A stretch of DNA of 64,000 bases from Tractidigestivibacter montrealensis (GCF_024741235.1 NZ_JANSKA010000006.1:1-64000); one strand, 5' to 3'. Numbered from the stretch's first letter, positions 17,468 through 25,866 are shown. Program-made: numbers and translations. The notes: generated by a model from the sequence alone, not told the origin.

Positions 17468-18747
17468 AGCCACCCATGCTGACACAAGACGAGCTCGCAT
17501 CCATCGAGCAGAACCCCTATAAGGCGGACTTCCCACTGCTTGTAGGAAACCCCAACCTGGCCTTTCTCGACAGCGCAGCCACCGCCCAACGCCCGGCCGC
17601 GGTCCTCGACGCGCAGCGCCGCTTCTACGAGACCATGAACGCCAACCCGCTGCGTGGCCTCTATCGCCTCTCGGTCGAGGCCACCGAGGCCATCGCACAG
17701 ACGCGCGACAAGGTCGCTGCCTTCCTGGGCGCCGTGGACGAGGCCGGCAAGCCCTGCGGCAACCAGGTGGTCTTCACGAGAAACGCCAGCGAGTCCCTGA
17801 ACCTCGTGGCCCGCACGCTGGGACGCTCCGTGCTCAAGCCCGGCGACGAGGTGGTCATCTCCATCATGGAGCACCACTCCAACCTCATCCCGTGGCAAGA
17901 AATCTGCCGCGAGACCGGCGCCAACCTGGTTTACCTGCGCATGGACGAGAACTTCCGCATCACGCCCGAGGAGGTCGCCGCAAAGGTTGGCCCACGCGCC
18001 AAGATCGTCTCGGTGACGCAGGTCTCCAACGTCCTGGGCGTTGAGAACGACATCACCATGATCGCCAGGCGCGCGCACGAGATGGGCGCCTATATGGTGG
18101 TCGACGGCGCGCAGTCCGTGCCGCACGTGCGCGTGGACGTGCGCGAGCTTGGCTGCGACCTCCTCGCCTTCTCGGCGCACAAGATGGGCGGCCCCATGGG
18201 CATTGGCGTGCTGTGGGGCAAGCCAGAGGTGCTCGACGCCATGCCGCCCTTCCTCACCGGCGGCGAGATGATCGACTCCGTGACCGAGACCGACGCCGTC
18301 TGGGCGCCCGTGCCGCAGAAGTTCGAGGCCGGCACGCAGGACGCCGCCGGTGCGTACGCCTTTGGCGCCTGCCTGGACTACCTTGGCGAGAAGGGCTTCG
18401 ACGCCCTTGAGGCCAGGGAGCGCCTGCTTGCCCGCTACCTCACGGATTCGCTGGGCGCCCTCCCCTACGTGGACGTGATTGGACCCGCCGAGGGCGAGCG
18501 CCACATGGGATCCGTGGCCTTCAACGTGCGCGGCATCCACCCGCACGACGTGGCGTCGATCCTCGACATGAGCAACGTGTGCATCCGCGCCGGCCACCAC
18601 TGCGCGCAGCCGCTTCTCACCTACCTGGGCGTGGAGAACGGCGCAACGTGCCGCGCGAGCATCGCCTTCTACAACGACAAGTCCGACGTCGACGCCCTTG
18701 TCGACGGCCTGGGGAAGGTCTGGGAGGTCTTCCATGGACGTGACTAG
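17464..18747 (+). CDS. sufS: Cysteine desulfurase SufS
   Basis: SufS is a PLP-dependent group II cysteine desulfurase supplying sulfur for Fe-S assembly. The 427-residue product has the PLP lysine in FSAHKMGGPMG, the PLP-phosphate region FTRNASESLN, and the active-site cysteine loop VCIRAGHHCAQPL near the C-terminus. GTG at 17464 overlaps the sufD stop by four bases. Sulfur acceptance is presumably by SufU, encoded next. Confidence 0.96.
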   Translation: MKPPMLTQDELASIEQNPYKADFPLLVGNPNLAFLDSAATAQRPAAVLDAQRRFYETMNANPLRGLYRLSVEATEAIAQTRDKVAAFLGAVDEAGKPCGNQVVFTRNASESLNLVARTLGRSVLKPGDEVVISIMEHHSNLIPWQEICRETGANLVYLRMDENFRITPEEVAAKVGPRAKIVSVTQVSNVLGVENDITMIARRAHEMGAYMVVDGAQSVPHVRVDVRELGCDLLAFSAHKMGGPMGIGVLWGKPEVLDAMPPFLTGGEMIDSVTETDAVWAPVPQKFEAGTQDAAGAYAFGACLDYLGEKGFDALEARERLLARYLTDSLGALPYVDVIGPAEGERHMGSVAFNVRGIHPHDVASILDMSNVCIRAGHHCAQPLLTYLGVENGATCRASIAFYNDKSDVDALVDGLGKVWEVFHGRD

Positions 18748-19231
18748 CCTCTACAACGCCGAGTTCATGGACCACGTGGCCCATCCCGACTACAAGTACC
18801 AGATGGAAAACCCCACCTGCACGCACGAGGGCGTGAACCCCTCCTGTGGCGACGAGCTGAAGTTCTCCGTGCGCCTGGCGGACGACGGCACCATCGACGA
18901 GGCCGCGTTCACCGGGCACGGCTGCGCCATTAGTCAGGCGTCCGCGGACATCATGAGCGACCTCATGGTTGGCAGGACCCCTGAGGAGGCCATCAAGCTG
19001 TGCGACCTCTTCGAGCGCATGGTGCGCGGCGAGGTCACCGACGAGGCCGAGCTCGAGCCGCTTGAGGACGCCGAGATGCTCAAGGACATCTCGCACATGC
19101 CGGCGCGCGTGAAGTGCGCCGAGCTTGCGTGGCGCACCCTCAAGGAGATGCTCGAGGCGCGCGAGGGTGACGGCGCGGCCGCTGCCGGCGCAGCTGGCGC
19201 GACCGCTGCCAAGGACGAGAAGGGGGCCTAG
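18734..19231 (+). CDS. sufU: SufU-type zinc sulfurtransferase / Fe-S scaffold-like protein
   Basis: The 165-residue product belongs to the IscU/SufU fold. The three ligand cysteines are visible: NPSCGDEL, GHGCAISQASADIM and ARVKCAELAW. The long insertion between the second and third cysteine marks SufU rather than IscU; SufU accepts persulfide from SufS in Gram-positives. The C-terminus ends in an Ala/Gly-rich tail. ATG at 18734 has GGGAGG upstream and overlaps the end of sufS by 14 bases. Confidence 0.93.
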   Translation: MDVTSLYNAEFMDHVAHPDYKYQMENPTCTHEGVNPSCGDELKFSVRLADDGTIDEAAFTGHGCAISQASADIMSDLMVGRTPEEAIKLCDLFERMVRGEVTDEAELEPLEDAEMLKDISHMPARVKCAELAWRTLKEMLEAREGDGAAAAGAAGATAAKDEKGA

Positions 19232-19233
19232 CC

Positions 19234-19683
19234 ATGGCCGGGATGTTCTCGACAAAGGGCATGTACGCCCTGCGCGCGATGGCCGACCTCGCATCCCACG
19301 ACGGGTGGGTGTCCCTGGGCGACGTCTCGAAGCGGCAGAACATCTCGCGCAAGTACCTTGAGCAGGTCATCTCTCTTATGCACAAGGCGGGCTACGTGGA
19401 GAGCCAGCGCGGGAAGGGCGGCGGCTACCGCCTCACGCGCAAGCCCGAGGAGTACACACTGGGCGAACTCTTGCGTGCGGCCGAGGGGTCGCTTGCGCCC
19501 GTGGCCTGCCTGCAGTGCACCAACGACACGTTCTGCTCGCAAATGGACACTTGCACCACCGTGGGCGTGTGGCGCGACCTTGGCCGCGTGACCTCGGCAT
19601 ACCTTGACAGCAAGACCCTGGCGGATCTTCTCGAGCCCACCGACGTGAACGAGGACGCCGCCCGCCTCAACCGCGACGAGTGA
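19234..19683 (+). CDS. Rrf2-family regulator (IscR/SufR-like)
   Basis: The 149-residue product starts MFSTKGMYALRAMADLA and has the Rrf2 winged helix (ISRKYLEQVISLMHKAGYVES, then RGKGGGYRLTRKP). Cysteines at 92, 95, 101 and 107 (C-x2-C-x5-C-x5-C) could bind an Fe-S cluster or zinc, although the spacing differs from IscR. Placed three bases after sufU in the same operon, it is probably the feedback regulator of suf. Its TGA stop is the first base triplet of a 31-bp palindrome. Confidence 0.9.
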   Translation: MAGMFSTKGMYALRAMADLASHDGWVSLGDVSKRQNISRKYLEQVISLMHKAGYVESQRGKGGGYRLTRKPEEYTLGELLRAAEGSLAPVACLQCTNDTFCSQMDTCTTVGVWRDLGRVTSAYLDSKTLADLLEPTDVNEDAARLNRDE

Positions 19684-19710
19684 GACAAAGGGAGTTTCCC
19701 TTTGTCTCAC
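19680..19710. repeat. GAGACAAAGGGA palindrome, copy 1
   Basis: Stem GTGAGACAAAGGGA / TCCCTTTGTCTCAC with a very short loop. The TGA at 19681-19683 is the stop codon of the Rrf2 gene. No T-run follows, but the hairpin is strong and could terminate or protect the suf transcript. Confidence 0.85.
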
Positions 19711-19761
19711 TGCGCGCGTCTGGCGCCCTTCTCGGCCTATGCTGCGGCGGCCTTCTCGGCA

Positions 19762-19914
19762 ATGCCGCGCCCTCTCGCCGGTTAGGAATTTTCCGAACGG
19801 TTAAGCCCTCTTAAATGGTGAAATCCCGCGGCATTGGCAGCGATGCCGCGCATTCCGAACGGTTAGGCCGCCCTAAACGTTCGGAATTTTCCTAAACGGC
19901 GAAATCTCGCGGCG
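19762..19914. repeat. Two-unit REP-like element, copy 2
   Basis: Unit 1 (19762-19834) runs from ATGCCGCGC to CGCGGCAT; unit 2 (19843-19914) has CCGAACGGTTAG, then TAAACGTTCGGAA and AAACGGCGAAAT. It lies between the convergent suf operon and fba. Confidence 0.8.
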
Positions 19915-19924
19915 TCCCTGCGAC

Positions 19925-20008
19925 GTCGATGCCCAGCGTCGATGCCCAGCGTCGATGCCCACCGTCGATGCCCACCGTCGATGCCCACCGTCGATGCCCA
20001 CCGTCGAT
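19925..20008. repeat. 13-bp tandem repeat, 6.5 copies
   Basis: Unit GTCGATGCCCASC begins at 19925, 19938, 19951, 19964, 19977 and 19990, with a partial seventh at 20003. Units 1-2 have AGC and units 3-6 ACC at the end, suggesting stepwise expansion. No spacers are present, so this is a minisatellite-type array, not a CRISPR. Confidence 0.85.
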
Positions 20009-20163
20009 CCCGCGGGCAAAGCTCCCAACCAAACCCGCGGGTAAATAGCACCCCGCAAGAGTCGCTGCCGAGAAGAACCGCAGGTAGTGGCCTTGCGGCC
20101 GCAGAGGGCACTGCTATTAAGCCGCAGGTTTGCTCGGCTCGCCCGGCACCCCCCACCACCACG

Positions 20164-20196
20164 CAAAAGGCCCGTCCGGACGCGCCGGGCGGGCCT
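20164..20196 (-). terminator. Terminator of fba
   Basis: Read on the minus strand: AGGCCCGCCCGG / CCGGACGGGCCT stem followed by TTTTGCG, 52 bases after the fba stop. Confidence 0.8.
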
Positions 20197-20247
20197 CAGC
20201 AACACTATGCGGCGAGAAGAACTCGCGGCGCGGAACCCACGGAACCG

Positions 20248-21120
20248 TTAGTTCCAGCCCTTGCCGTCGGAGCCAAACTCCTTGATGAGCTCCTCGGTGC
20301 GGGCCTTGATGGCCTCGCGACCGGGCTTGAGGAGCTTGCGGGGATCGTAGCCCTTGCCCTGCTTGTCGAGGCCCTCCTCGATGTACTTGCGGGTAGCGGC
20401 CGCAAAGACAAGCTGGAGGTCGGTGTTGACGTTGATCTTGGAGATGCCCAGCGAGATGGCCTTCTTCACCTGGTCAACGGGGATGCCGGTGCCGCCGTGA
20501 AGGACGAGCGGCAGGTCGCCCGTCTTGGCCTTGATCTCCTGCAGGCGGTCGAAAGACAGGCCCTCCCAGTTGGCGGGATAGATGCCGTGGATGTTGCCAA
20601 TGCCGCAGGCTAGGAAGTCAACGCCCAGGTCGGCGATGGCCTTGCACTGCTCGGGGTCGGCAAGCTCGCCCTTGGCGGTCACGCCGTCCTCGGTGCCACC
20701 AATGCCGCCGACCTCAGCCTCGACGGAGATGCCCTTGTTGTGGGCAAGCTTCACGATCTCGGCGGTGTGGGCAAGGTTGGTCTCGAAGTCCTTCTCGTGC
20801 GAGCCGTCGTACATGACGGAGGTGAAGCCGGCGTCGATGCACTCAAGGGCGGCCTCGTAGGAACCGTGATCGAGGTGAAGGGCAACGGGCACGGTGATGT
20901 TCTTGGCCTCGACGAGGTCCTTCACCATGTCGGCGACAAGCTTGAAGGAAGTCTGCCACTTGGCGGCGCCGCTGGTGCACTGGATGATGAGCGGCGACTG
21001 AAGCTCCTCGCCGGCATCCAGAATGGAAGAGGCCCACTCGAGGTTGTTGGTGTTGAAGGCACCAATACCATAGTGGCCCTTCTCGGCGCTCTGAAGCATT
21101 GCGGTTGCATTGACGAGCAT
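20248..21120 (-). CDS. fba: Class II fructose-bisphosphate aldolase
   Basis: The zinc-dependent aldolase cleaves fructose 1,6-bisphosphate to DHAP and glyceraldehyde 3-phosphate in glycolysis. The 290-residue product has the zinc/catalytic motifs LHLDHGS, YDGSH, EVGGIGGTEDG, GIGNIHGIYPANW and VLHGGTGIP, ending in SKINVNTDLQ. ATG at 21120 follows GGAGG with six-base spacing; an upstream in-frame ATG (21168) lacks a ribosome site. It is transcribed alone and ends at a clear terminator. A perfect TGTGA-N6-TCACA palindrome lies just upstream of a TATGAT -10 box, suggesting carbon-responsive control. Confidence 0.95.
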   Translation of the reverse strand: MLVNATAMLQSAEKGHYGIGAFNTNNLEWASSILDAGEELQSPLIIQCTSGAAKWQTSFKLVADMVKDLVEAKNITVPVALHLDHGSYEAALECIDAGFTSVMYDGSHEKDFETNLAHTAEIVKLAHNKGISVEAEVGGIGGTEDGVTAKGELADPEQCKAIADLGVDFLACGIGNIHGIYPANWEGLSFDRLQEIKAKTGDLPLVLHGGTGIPVDQVKKAISLGISKINVNTDLQLVFAAATRKYIEEGLDKQGKGYDPRKLLKPGREAIKARTEELIKEFGSDGKGWN

Positions 21121-21167
21121 GGTGTGACCTCCATCTGTTGGAAGATGAACGATGTGATACTTCAACA

Positions 21168-21194
21168 ATCATACCCGATGTGAGAACCTTCACA
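21168..21194 (-). promoter_or_regulatory. fba -10 box with CRP-like palindrome
   Basis: TGTGA (21179-21183), six bases, TCACA (21190-21194): an exact match to the classical CRP half-site arrangement, directly upstream of TATGAT on the minus strand (21173-21168). Overlap with the -35 position would predict repression by the bound factor. Confidence 0.45.
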
Positions 21195-21394
21195 CCCTAG
21201 AAGCGCTGCAAGAACGCGATTCCTGCAGGCATTACAAAACGTTGGCAGTCCGGGCGGCGCCACGGCCCTGTGGGTTAGGGGAAGGCTTGTCTCTTATTCG
21301 TGAGGATGGGCGCAACGCGTTGGTCGCAGCCTATACTCGGGTATCCCAAAACAGTAGGGCCGCGCGGGAGACGCGACCGAAGGAGGGATGGGCC

Positions 21395-22531
21395 TTGGCG
21401 CAGGAATCCAAGATGTACGCCAATGGTGCGGATGACCAGCGGGACAAGAAGGACGAGAAGGACGAGCGTGCTGGAGGGGTGTTTGGCGACCTCTCGTTTG
21501 CGCAGATCCTCGCTAGCGCACTTGCCGCAGGCGTGTCGTTCTCGCTCTCTTCGCAGATAGGCGTTGCCGGCTCGCTCATTGGAGCCATCGTGGGCGCCGC
21601 CGCGGCAACCGTGGCGTCCTCGGTGCTCAACAACCTCTTCTCCAAGTCCGCCGAGGCAATCAAGGGCGCCGTGGGCACGGATGCCGGCGAGGCGCCCACG
21701 GCCGAGAAGCCTGCCGCCTCCGCCGCAGGCGAGACCTCGCTCATGCCCCACCCCGTTGACGCGGACCAGCCCGCGGGCGCCGAGGCCCCGGCAGGCGCAA
21801 CAGCAACCCAGAACCTCGCGGCAGGCAAAACCAGGCCAGCCACGGCATCTTTGGCCGATGACACCGAGGTCAAGTTTGCGCCCTCTGGCACGCGCATCGC
21901 TCCGGCCAGCCTGCGCCGCGCCGTGCACGAGAGCCAGCGCCGCGACACCAAGCGACGCCTCGTTGTGGTGTCCGTTGTGGCAGGAATCGCGGCCGTTCTC
22001 ATCTCGGCGCTTCTCGTCAACGCGCTCACTCAGGGCAAGGGCATTGGCACCACGCCCGGCCGCACGCAGGAGACAACCGCCACCGAGCAGGCACAGACCA
22101 CAAAGGAGCAGACCGAGGCCGAGAAGCCCGAGGAGACGGACAAGTCCGAGAAGTCCGCCGAGTCTGACTCCGCCCAGACCACTGACACGAGCTCAAACTC
22201 CGACACGACGGGCAGCACCACAGACTCGACCACGAGCAACTCCGGCACGTCCTCTAACTCCGGAAACAACAGCTCGAGCAGCAACTCGAGCACCGGGGAC
22301 GGCTCGAGCTCCAGCAACAACTCCGGCTCGAGCTCCACGACCAACTCGACGGGGTCCAACTCCAGCACCAACAGCGGCTCGAACTCCTCGAGCAACAGCG
22401 ATTCGTCCAACTCTTCGAGCAGCACCGACTCCACCAAGGGCAACGGCTCCACGTCTGCCACAAAGGGAACGGGCAGCTCGAGCGGCTCCACTGGCTCTGG
22501 TACCACCACGAGCGGCACCAGCGGCAACTAG
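21395..22531 (+). CDS. Membrane protein with long Ser/Asn/Thr-rich tail
   Basis: The 378-residue product has a charged N-terminus (QRDKKDEKDER), a small-residue hydrophobic segment rich in Gly/Ala (about 30-85), a second clear transmembrane helix after RRDTKRRL (about 190-212), and then more than 150 residues of Ser, Thr, Asn, Gly and Glu/Lys. The tail is probably extracytoplasmic and resembles wall-spanning or glycosylated stalks. TTG at 21395 is preferred because AGGAGGG precedes it; ATG at 21413 is the alternative. No enzymatic domain or sortase motif was seen. The family was not recognised. Confidence 0.65.
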   Translation: MAQESKMYANGADDQRDKKDEKDERAGGVFGDLSFAQILASALAAGVSFSLSSQIGVAGSLIGAIVGAAAATVASSVLNNLFSKSAEAIKGAVGTDAGEAPTAEKPAASAAGETSLMPHPVDADQPAGAEAPAGATATQNLAAGKTRPATASLADDTEVKFAPSGTRIAPASLRRAVHESQRRDTKRRLVVVSVVAGIAAVLISALLVNALTQGKGIGTTPGRTQETTATEQAQTTKEQTEAEKPEETDKSEKSAESDSAQTTDTSSNSDTTGSTTDSTTSNSGTSSNSGNNSSSSNSSTGDGSSSSNNSGSSSTTNSTGSNSSTNSGSNSSSNSDSSNSSSSTDSTKGNGSTSATKGTGSSSGSTGSGTTTSGTSGN

Positions 22532-22582
22532 GGGTACCCGCACAGACCGCCGCGCAACTGCGCGTCGGGCAACAAAAGCACA

Positions 22583-22620
22583 AGCGGCGCACGCGACCAC
22601 ACCAGGCCACGTGCGCCGCT
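22583..22620. terminator. Bidirectional hairpin between surface protein and thi operon
   Basis: AGCGGCGCACG / CGTGCGCCGCT perfect 11-bp stem. On the minus strand it is followed by TGTGCTTTTGTT, giving a better terminator for the thi operon than for the rightward gene. Confidence 0.75.
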
Positions 22621-22640
22621 TCGCTACTCTTGGCGCTCCC

Positions 22641-23462
22641 CTACCCCAGGAGCTCAAGCACCTCTCGCTTTGCGGAGAGAAACTCCGGCGTGAGGGCAAA
22701 GTCTCCCTCGCCCGCCGCGTCGTGGTCCACGCGCACCTCTCCGGCAACGTGGCTTGGCTCGCCCTCGGAGGGACGCCCTGCCAGCACGTAGACGCGACTC
22801 GCCATCGAGACCGCCTCGTCCACGTCGTGCGTAATCACCAGGGCGGAGAGCCCTAGCTCGCGGGCCATATCACAGAACCAGCGCCGCACCTCCACGCGCG
22901 TGATGGCGTCAAGCGCAGAGAAAGGTTCGTCTAGCAGCGTGACGTCTGCCCCCATGAGGTAGGTGCGCATGAAGGCCGCGCGCTGGCGCATGCCGCCCGA
23001 GAGCTCGGCCGGCCACTTCTCCTCCGTGCCCGCGAGGCCAAAGCGCTCGAAGAGCGGCTCGGCCTTGGCACGCGCCTCGGCGCGCGGTACGCCCGTCAGA
23101 AGCATGGGCAGGCACACGTTGTCGATGATGCGTCGGCTGGGCAGCAGAAGGTCCTTCTGCAGCATGTAGCTCACGTGGCCAGGCGTGCCGGTAATGTCCT
23201 CGCCGTGGAGCAGCACCTGGCCGGAGAGCGGCCGCGTGAGGCCCGAGAGCGCGTGCAGGATGGTGGTCTTGCCGCAGCCGGAACGGCCCACCAGGCACAC
23301 GACCTCGCCCGAGGCCACGGTGAGCGAGATTCGGTCCACGACCGTGGTCTGCCCGTCCCACGAGAGCGTGAGCGAGCGCGCCTCGAGCGCCGGCACGTCG
23401 CCGGCGCCGGCGTCGGCGCCCGAGGCCGCGCCCCTCTCGGCAGCTATAACGCCTGCGCCCAA
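22641..23462 (-). CDS. thiZ: ABC transporter ATPase for thiamin precursor (ThiZ-like)
   Basis: The 273-residue ATPase has Walker A GRSGCGKTT, signature LSGGMRQRAAF and Walker B VTLLDEPFSALD, and belongs to the SsuB/TauB/ThiZ group. It is the last gene of the TPP-riboswitch operon and supplies energy to the ThiX permease. TTG at 23462 is chosen because GGAGG ends seven bases upstream and the gene then begins two bases after thiY; the open frame continues into thiY (to 23543) without a better start. Confidence 0.88.
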   Translation of the reverse strand: MGAGVIAAERGAASGADAGAGDVPALEARSLTLSWDGQTTVVDRISLTVASGEVVCLVGRSGCGKTTILHALSGLTRPLSGQVLLHGEDITGTPGHVSYMLQKDLLLPSRRIIDNVCLPMLLTGVPRAEARAKAEPLFERFGLAGTEEKWPAELSGGMRQRAAFMRTYLMGADVTLLDEPFSALDAITRVEVRRWFCDMARELGLSALVITHDVDEAVSMASRVYVLAGRPSEGEPSHVAGEVRVDHDAAGEGDFALTPEFLSAKREVLELLG

Positions 23463-23464
23463 CG

Positions 23465-24547
23465 CTACGCCTCCAGGTACGAGAGGTCGTAGCCCTTGTT
23501 CACGTCGAGCTGGTTCTGGACCAGGCCCTGGTCGTTCAGCCACTGGTAGAACTTGGCCCAGCGGCTGCCGTCGATGACGCCCCAGGCCGAGGCGTCGGCG
23601 ATGTACTGGTCCTTGAGGTAGTCCTGGCTTGCGTGCACGAGGTCCGAGTCAAGCTCGGGCACGGCGTCGCAGAGGATGTCGGCGGCGTCGCTGGGGTTCT
23701 CGACGCAGAACTCGTAGCCCTTCTTGACGGCGCGCAGGAAGGACTTGACCTGGTCGGGGTTCTCCTTGGCAAAGTCGTCGTTGGCGGCGATGACCGGCGT
23801 GTAGTAGTCAAAGACGTCGTCGATCGAGATGAACGAGAAGTAGTTCACGTCGTAGTTCTGGACCTTGGCGTTCTGGACCGCCCAGCCCTCGTAGACCCAC
23901 ACGGTGTCGAACATGTTGGCCTTGAGGCCCGAGACCTCGTCGTCCACGTTGTAGGGCACCAGGCTGATCTTGGAGTAGTCGCCGCCGTCGGCCTCGACCA
24001 CGTCCTTGATGGTGGCCTGCTCGACGGGCTGGTCCCACGTGGCGTAGGTGTGGTCCTCCATGAGCTTGGGACGCGTGATGCCGTCGGCCGCACGGCTCAT
24101 GATGCCGGAGGTGTTGTGCTGGATGATGGCGGCAACGGCCGTGTAGGGCATGGGCTGGTCGGACGAGAAGCTGTTGGCCATAACGTCCTGGTACGAGACG
24201 CCCATCTGGGCGCCGCCCGCGCCGATAAGGGCATCCGCGCCGTCCTCGGGCGGCTGGACAATCTCCACGTCCAGGCCCTCGTCGGCAAAGTAGCCCTTGG
24301 CCTGCGCCACGTAGATGCCCGTGTGGTTGGTGTTGGGCGTGTAGTCAAGCACGAAGGAGATCTTCGCGAGGTCGCTGGAGCTGGAGCTGCTCGCGCTGGA
24401 CGAGTCGCTCGACGCTGCGGCATCGGACGAGCCGGACTGGGACGCCTGGCCGCAGCCGGCAAGCGCAAGGGCGGCGGAGGCCGCAACGGAGCCACGCAGG
24501 AAGGAGCGGCGAGAGACGCCGCCGGAAAGCACGGAGTTGGAAGCCAT
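23465..24547 (-). CDS. thiY: Thiamin-precursor (HMP)-binding lipoprotein (ThiY-like, NMT1 family)
   Basis: The 360-residue product carries a twin-arginine type leader (SRRSFLRGS) and lipobox LAGC near residue 31, so it is an exported lipoprotein. After a Ser-rich linker comes an NMT1/THI5-like periplasmic-type binding domain (LDYTPNTNHTGIYVAQAKGYF, then EIVQPPEDGADALIGAGGAQ). ThiY proteins bind formyl-aminopyrimidine or related thiamin pyrimidine precursors. It overlaps thiX by one base (TAATG) and is under the TPP riboswitch, which makes the substrate class reasonably sure. Confidence 0.92.
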   Translation of the reverse strand: MASNSVLSGGVSRRSFLRGSVAASAALALAGCGQASQSGSSDAAASSDSSSASSSSSSDLAKISFVLDYTPNTNHTGIYVAQAKGYFADEGLDVEIVQPPEDGADALIGAGGAQMGVSYQDVMANSFSSDQPMPYTAVAAIIQHNTSGIMSRAADGITRPKLMEDHTYATWDQPVEQATIKDVVEADGGDYSKISLVPYNVDDEVSGLKANMFDTVWVYEGWAVQNAKVQNYDVNYFSFISIDDVFDYYTPVIAANDDFAKENPDQVKSFLRAVKKGYEFCVENPSDAADILCDAVPELDSDLVHASQDYLKDQYIADASAWGVIDGSRWAKFYQWLNDQGLVQNQLDVNKGYDLSYLEA

Positions 24548-25362
24548 TATCGTTTGTTCCCTTCTGCCCTCTTCCAGGGCATGCAGACGCGCTGCAGCAG
24601 GTCAACGAGCTTCATGAGACCAAGCGACAGCGCAGAGATGACAATGATGACCGCGAACATGCGGTCGTACGAGAAGGACTTGCGCACGCGCGTCATGTAG
24701 ACGCCCAGGCCGGAGTTGCCGCCGAGCCACTCGGCGATCACGGCGCCCACGATGGCGTAGGTCGCGCTGATGCGCAGGCCGCTGAAGAACTGGTCGGCCG
24801 CGGCGGGCAGCTTGGCGTAGCGAAAGATCTGCCAGCGCGAGGCGTTCATGGTGCGCATGAGGTCGATGACGTCGGGGTCAACCGAGCGGAAGCCCGAGAT
24901 CAGCGAGACCGTGATGGGGAAGAACGTGGTGATCACGATGAGGATCACCTTGGGAGCTAGGCCGTAGCCAAACCACAGCACCAGAAGCGGCGCGATGGCG
25001 ATGGTGGGGATGGTCTGCGAGATGGTCACGAGCGGCTGGAGGGCCAGGTAGAAGCCCTCGAAGCGGTCCATGAGCACCGCGATGGCAAAGCCGAGGGCAA
25101 CTCCTATGAGAAGGCCGATGGCCGTCTCGACCAGCGTGGTTGCCGCATGGCTCACAATGAGCGAGAAGTCGCTCACGAGGGCCTGCACCACCTGGACGGG
25201 CGTGGGGAGCAGGAAGTTGGGAATGATTCCCAGGTCAACGACGAGCTCCCACACCACGAGAAGCCCCGCCACCGTGAGGAGCGGCGTGAGCACGCGGCGC
25301 GCACGGGACGCACCGGCGCGCGGGGCGGCGGCGTTTCTCGGCGTGTCTTGCTGGCATGACAC
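24547..25362 (-). CDS. thiX: Thiamin-precursor ABC permease (ThiX-like)
   Basis: The 271-residue product has about six transmembrane helices and the SsuC/TauC/ThiX-type inner-membrane permease signature, including the EAA-like loop (MRTMNASRWQIFRYAKLPAA). GTG at 25362 is the first start after the upstream gene; GGAGG lies 11 bases before it, a long spacing that may reflect coupling to the preceding stop. It works with thiY and thiZ. Confidence 0.92.
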   Translation of the reverse strand: MSCQQDTPRNAAAPRAGASRARRVLTPLLTVAGLLVVWELVVDLGIIPNFLLPTPVQVVQALVSDFSLIVSHAATTLVETAIGLLIGVALGFAIAVLMDRFEGFYLALQPLVTISQTIPTIAIAPLLVLWFGYGLAPKVILIVITTFFPITVSLISGFRSVDPDVIDLMRTMNASRWQIFRYAKLPAAADQFFSGLRISATYAIVGAVIAEWLGGNSGLGVYMTRVRKSFSYDRMFAVIIVISALSLGLMKLVDLLQRVCMPWKRAEGNKR

Positions 25363-25365
25363 CGG

Positions 25366-25704
25366 CTACGCGACCTCCTCGGCCTTCTGAGCAAACTCGG
25401 TGTCGGTGGGGTGGTACTTGCCCACCTTGTGCTCGGTGGTCATCACGTCGCCGTTGGGGCGGTAGTCGATCTTCACGTAGGTGGCCATCTTCTTGCAGCC
25501 CGCCTTGGCACCCACGAGCTGGCAGTTCTTGACGATCTCCATGCAGGTGTCGTAGTCGGCCTCGATGGCGGTCTCGAACGGGCCAACAAAGTAGTCGACG
25601 CCCGTCGAGTCGATGTAGGCGATCACCGCGTCAACCACGCGGCAGACCTCCTCGTCGGTCTGGGCGTCCATGGGCAGGAACTGTATCGCGACGGAGCAGT
25701 CCAT
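25366..25704 (-). CDS. Thiamine-binding protein, MTH1187/YkoF-like
   Basis: The 112-residue product matches the MTH1187/UPF0045 thiamine-binding family: start CSVAIQFLPM, then DEEVCRVVDAVIAYIDSTGVDYFVGPFETAIEADYD in two adjacent pieces, a ferredoxin-like fold that binds thiamin or its pyrimidine. It is the first gene after the TPP riboswitch and three bases before thiX, with GGGAGGG ahead of the ATG. In B. subtilis the YkoF relative accompanies an HMP uptake system, which fits this context. Confidence 0.88.
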   Translation of the reverse strand: MDCSVAIQFLPMDAQTDEEVCRVVDAVIAYIDSTGVDYFVGPFETAIEADYDTCMEIVKNCQLVGAKAGCKKMATYVKIDYRPNGDVMTTEHKVGKYHPTDTEFAQKAEEVA

Positions 25705-25725
25705 GCACCCTCCCTTCCGGGTGCC

Positions 25726-25755
25726 AAAAAGGCACCCACGTCTTCCGTAGGTGCC
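25726..25755 (-). terminator. Riboswitch-controlled terminator
   Basis: On the minus strand GGCACC / GGTGCC with a 13-base loop and TTTTT, between the aptamer and the first gene. A second helix (GCACCC with GGGTGC just before the ATG) could hide the ribosome site, so control may be both transcriptional and translational. Confidence 0.75.
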
Positions 25756-25770
25756 CGAACTGTGCGCTCT

Positions 25771-25866
25771 GGTCCCTACGCCGGCATTACCCGGACAGGT
25801 TCTATGGGTCGCGGCATTGGTGCCGCCTCTCAGCCGGGCCGATATCCCAGCTCCCCTTTGCGTGCC
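25771..25866 (-). ncRNA. TPP riboswitch (THI element)
   Basis: Minus-strand aptamer with GGGGAGC, the conserved CTGAGAGG loop, ACCC, GAACCTG and the closing CCGGGTAATGCCGGCGTAGGGA region (two adjacent conserved stretches). It controls the downstream thiamin-precursor operon by binding thiamin pyrophosphate. TATACT at 25874-25869 is a plausible -10 box. Confidence 0.95.

Noticed and set aside
19925-20008. Possible CRISPR array
   Set aside because: The 13-bp units abut each other with no spacers, are not in the CRISPR repeat length range, and no cas genes are present.
22030-22527. Minus-strand frame of Val/Leu/Glu repeats
   Set aside because: It is the antisense of the Ser/Asn-rich tail of the surface protein; low complexity mirrors low complexity.
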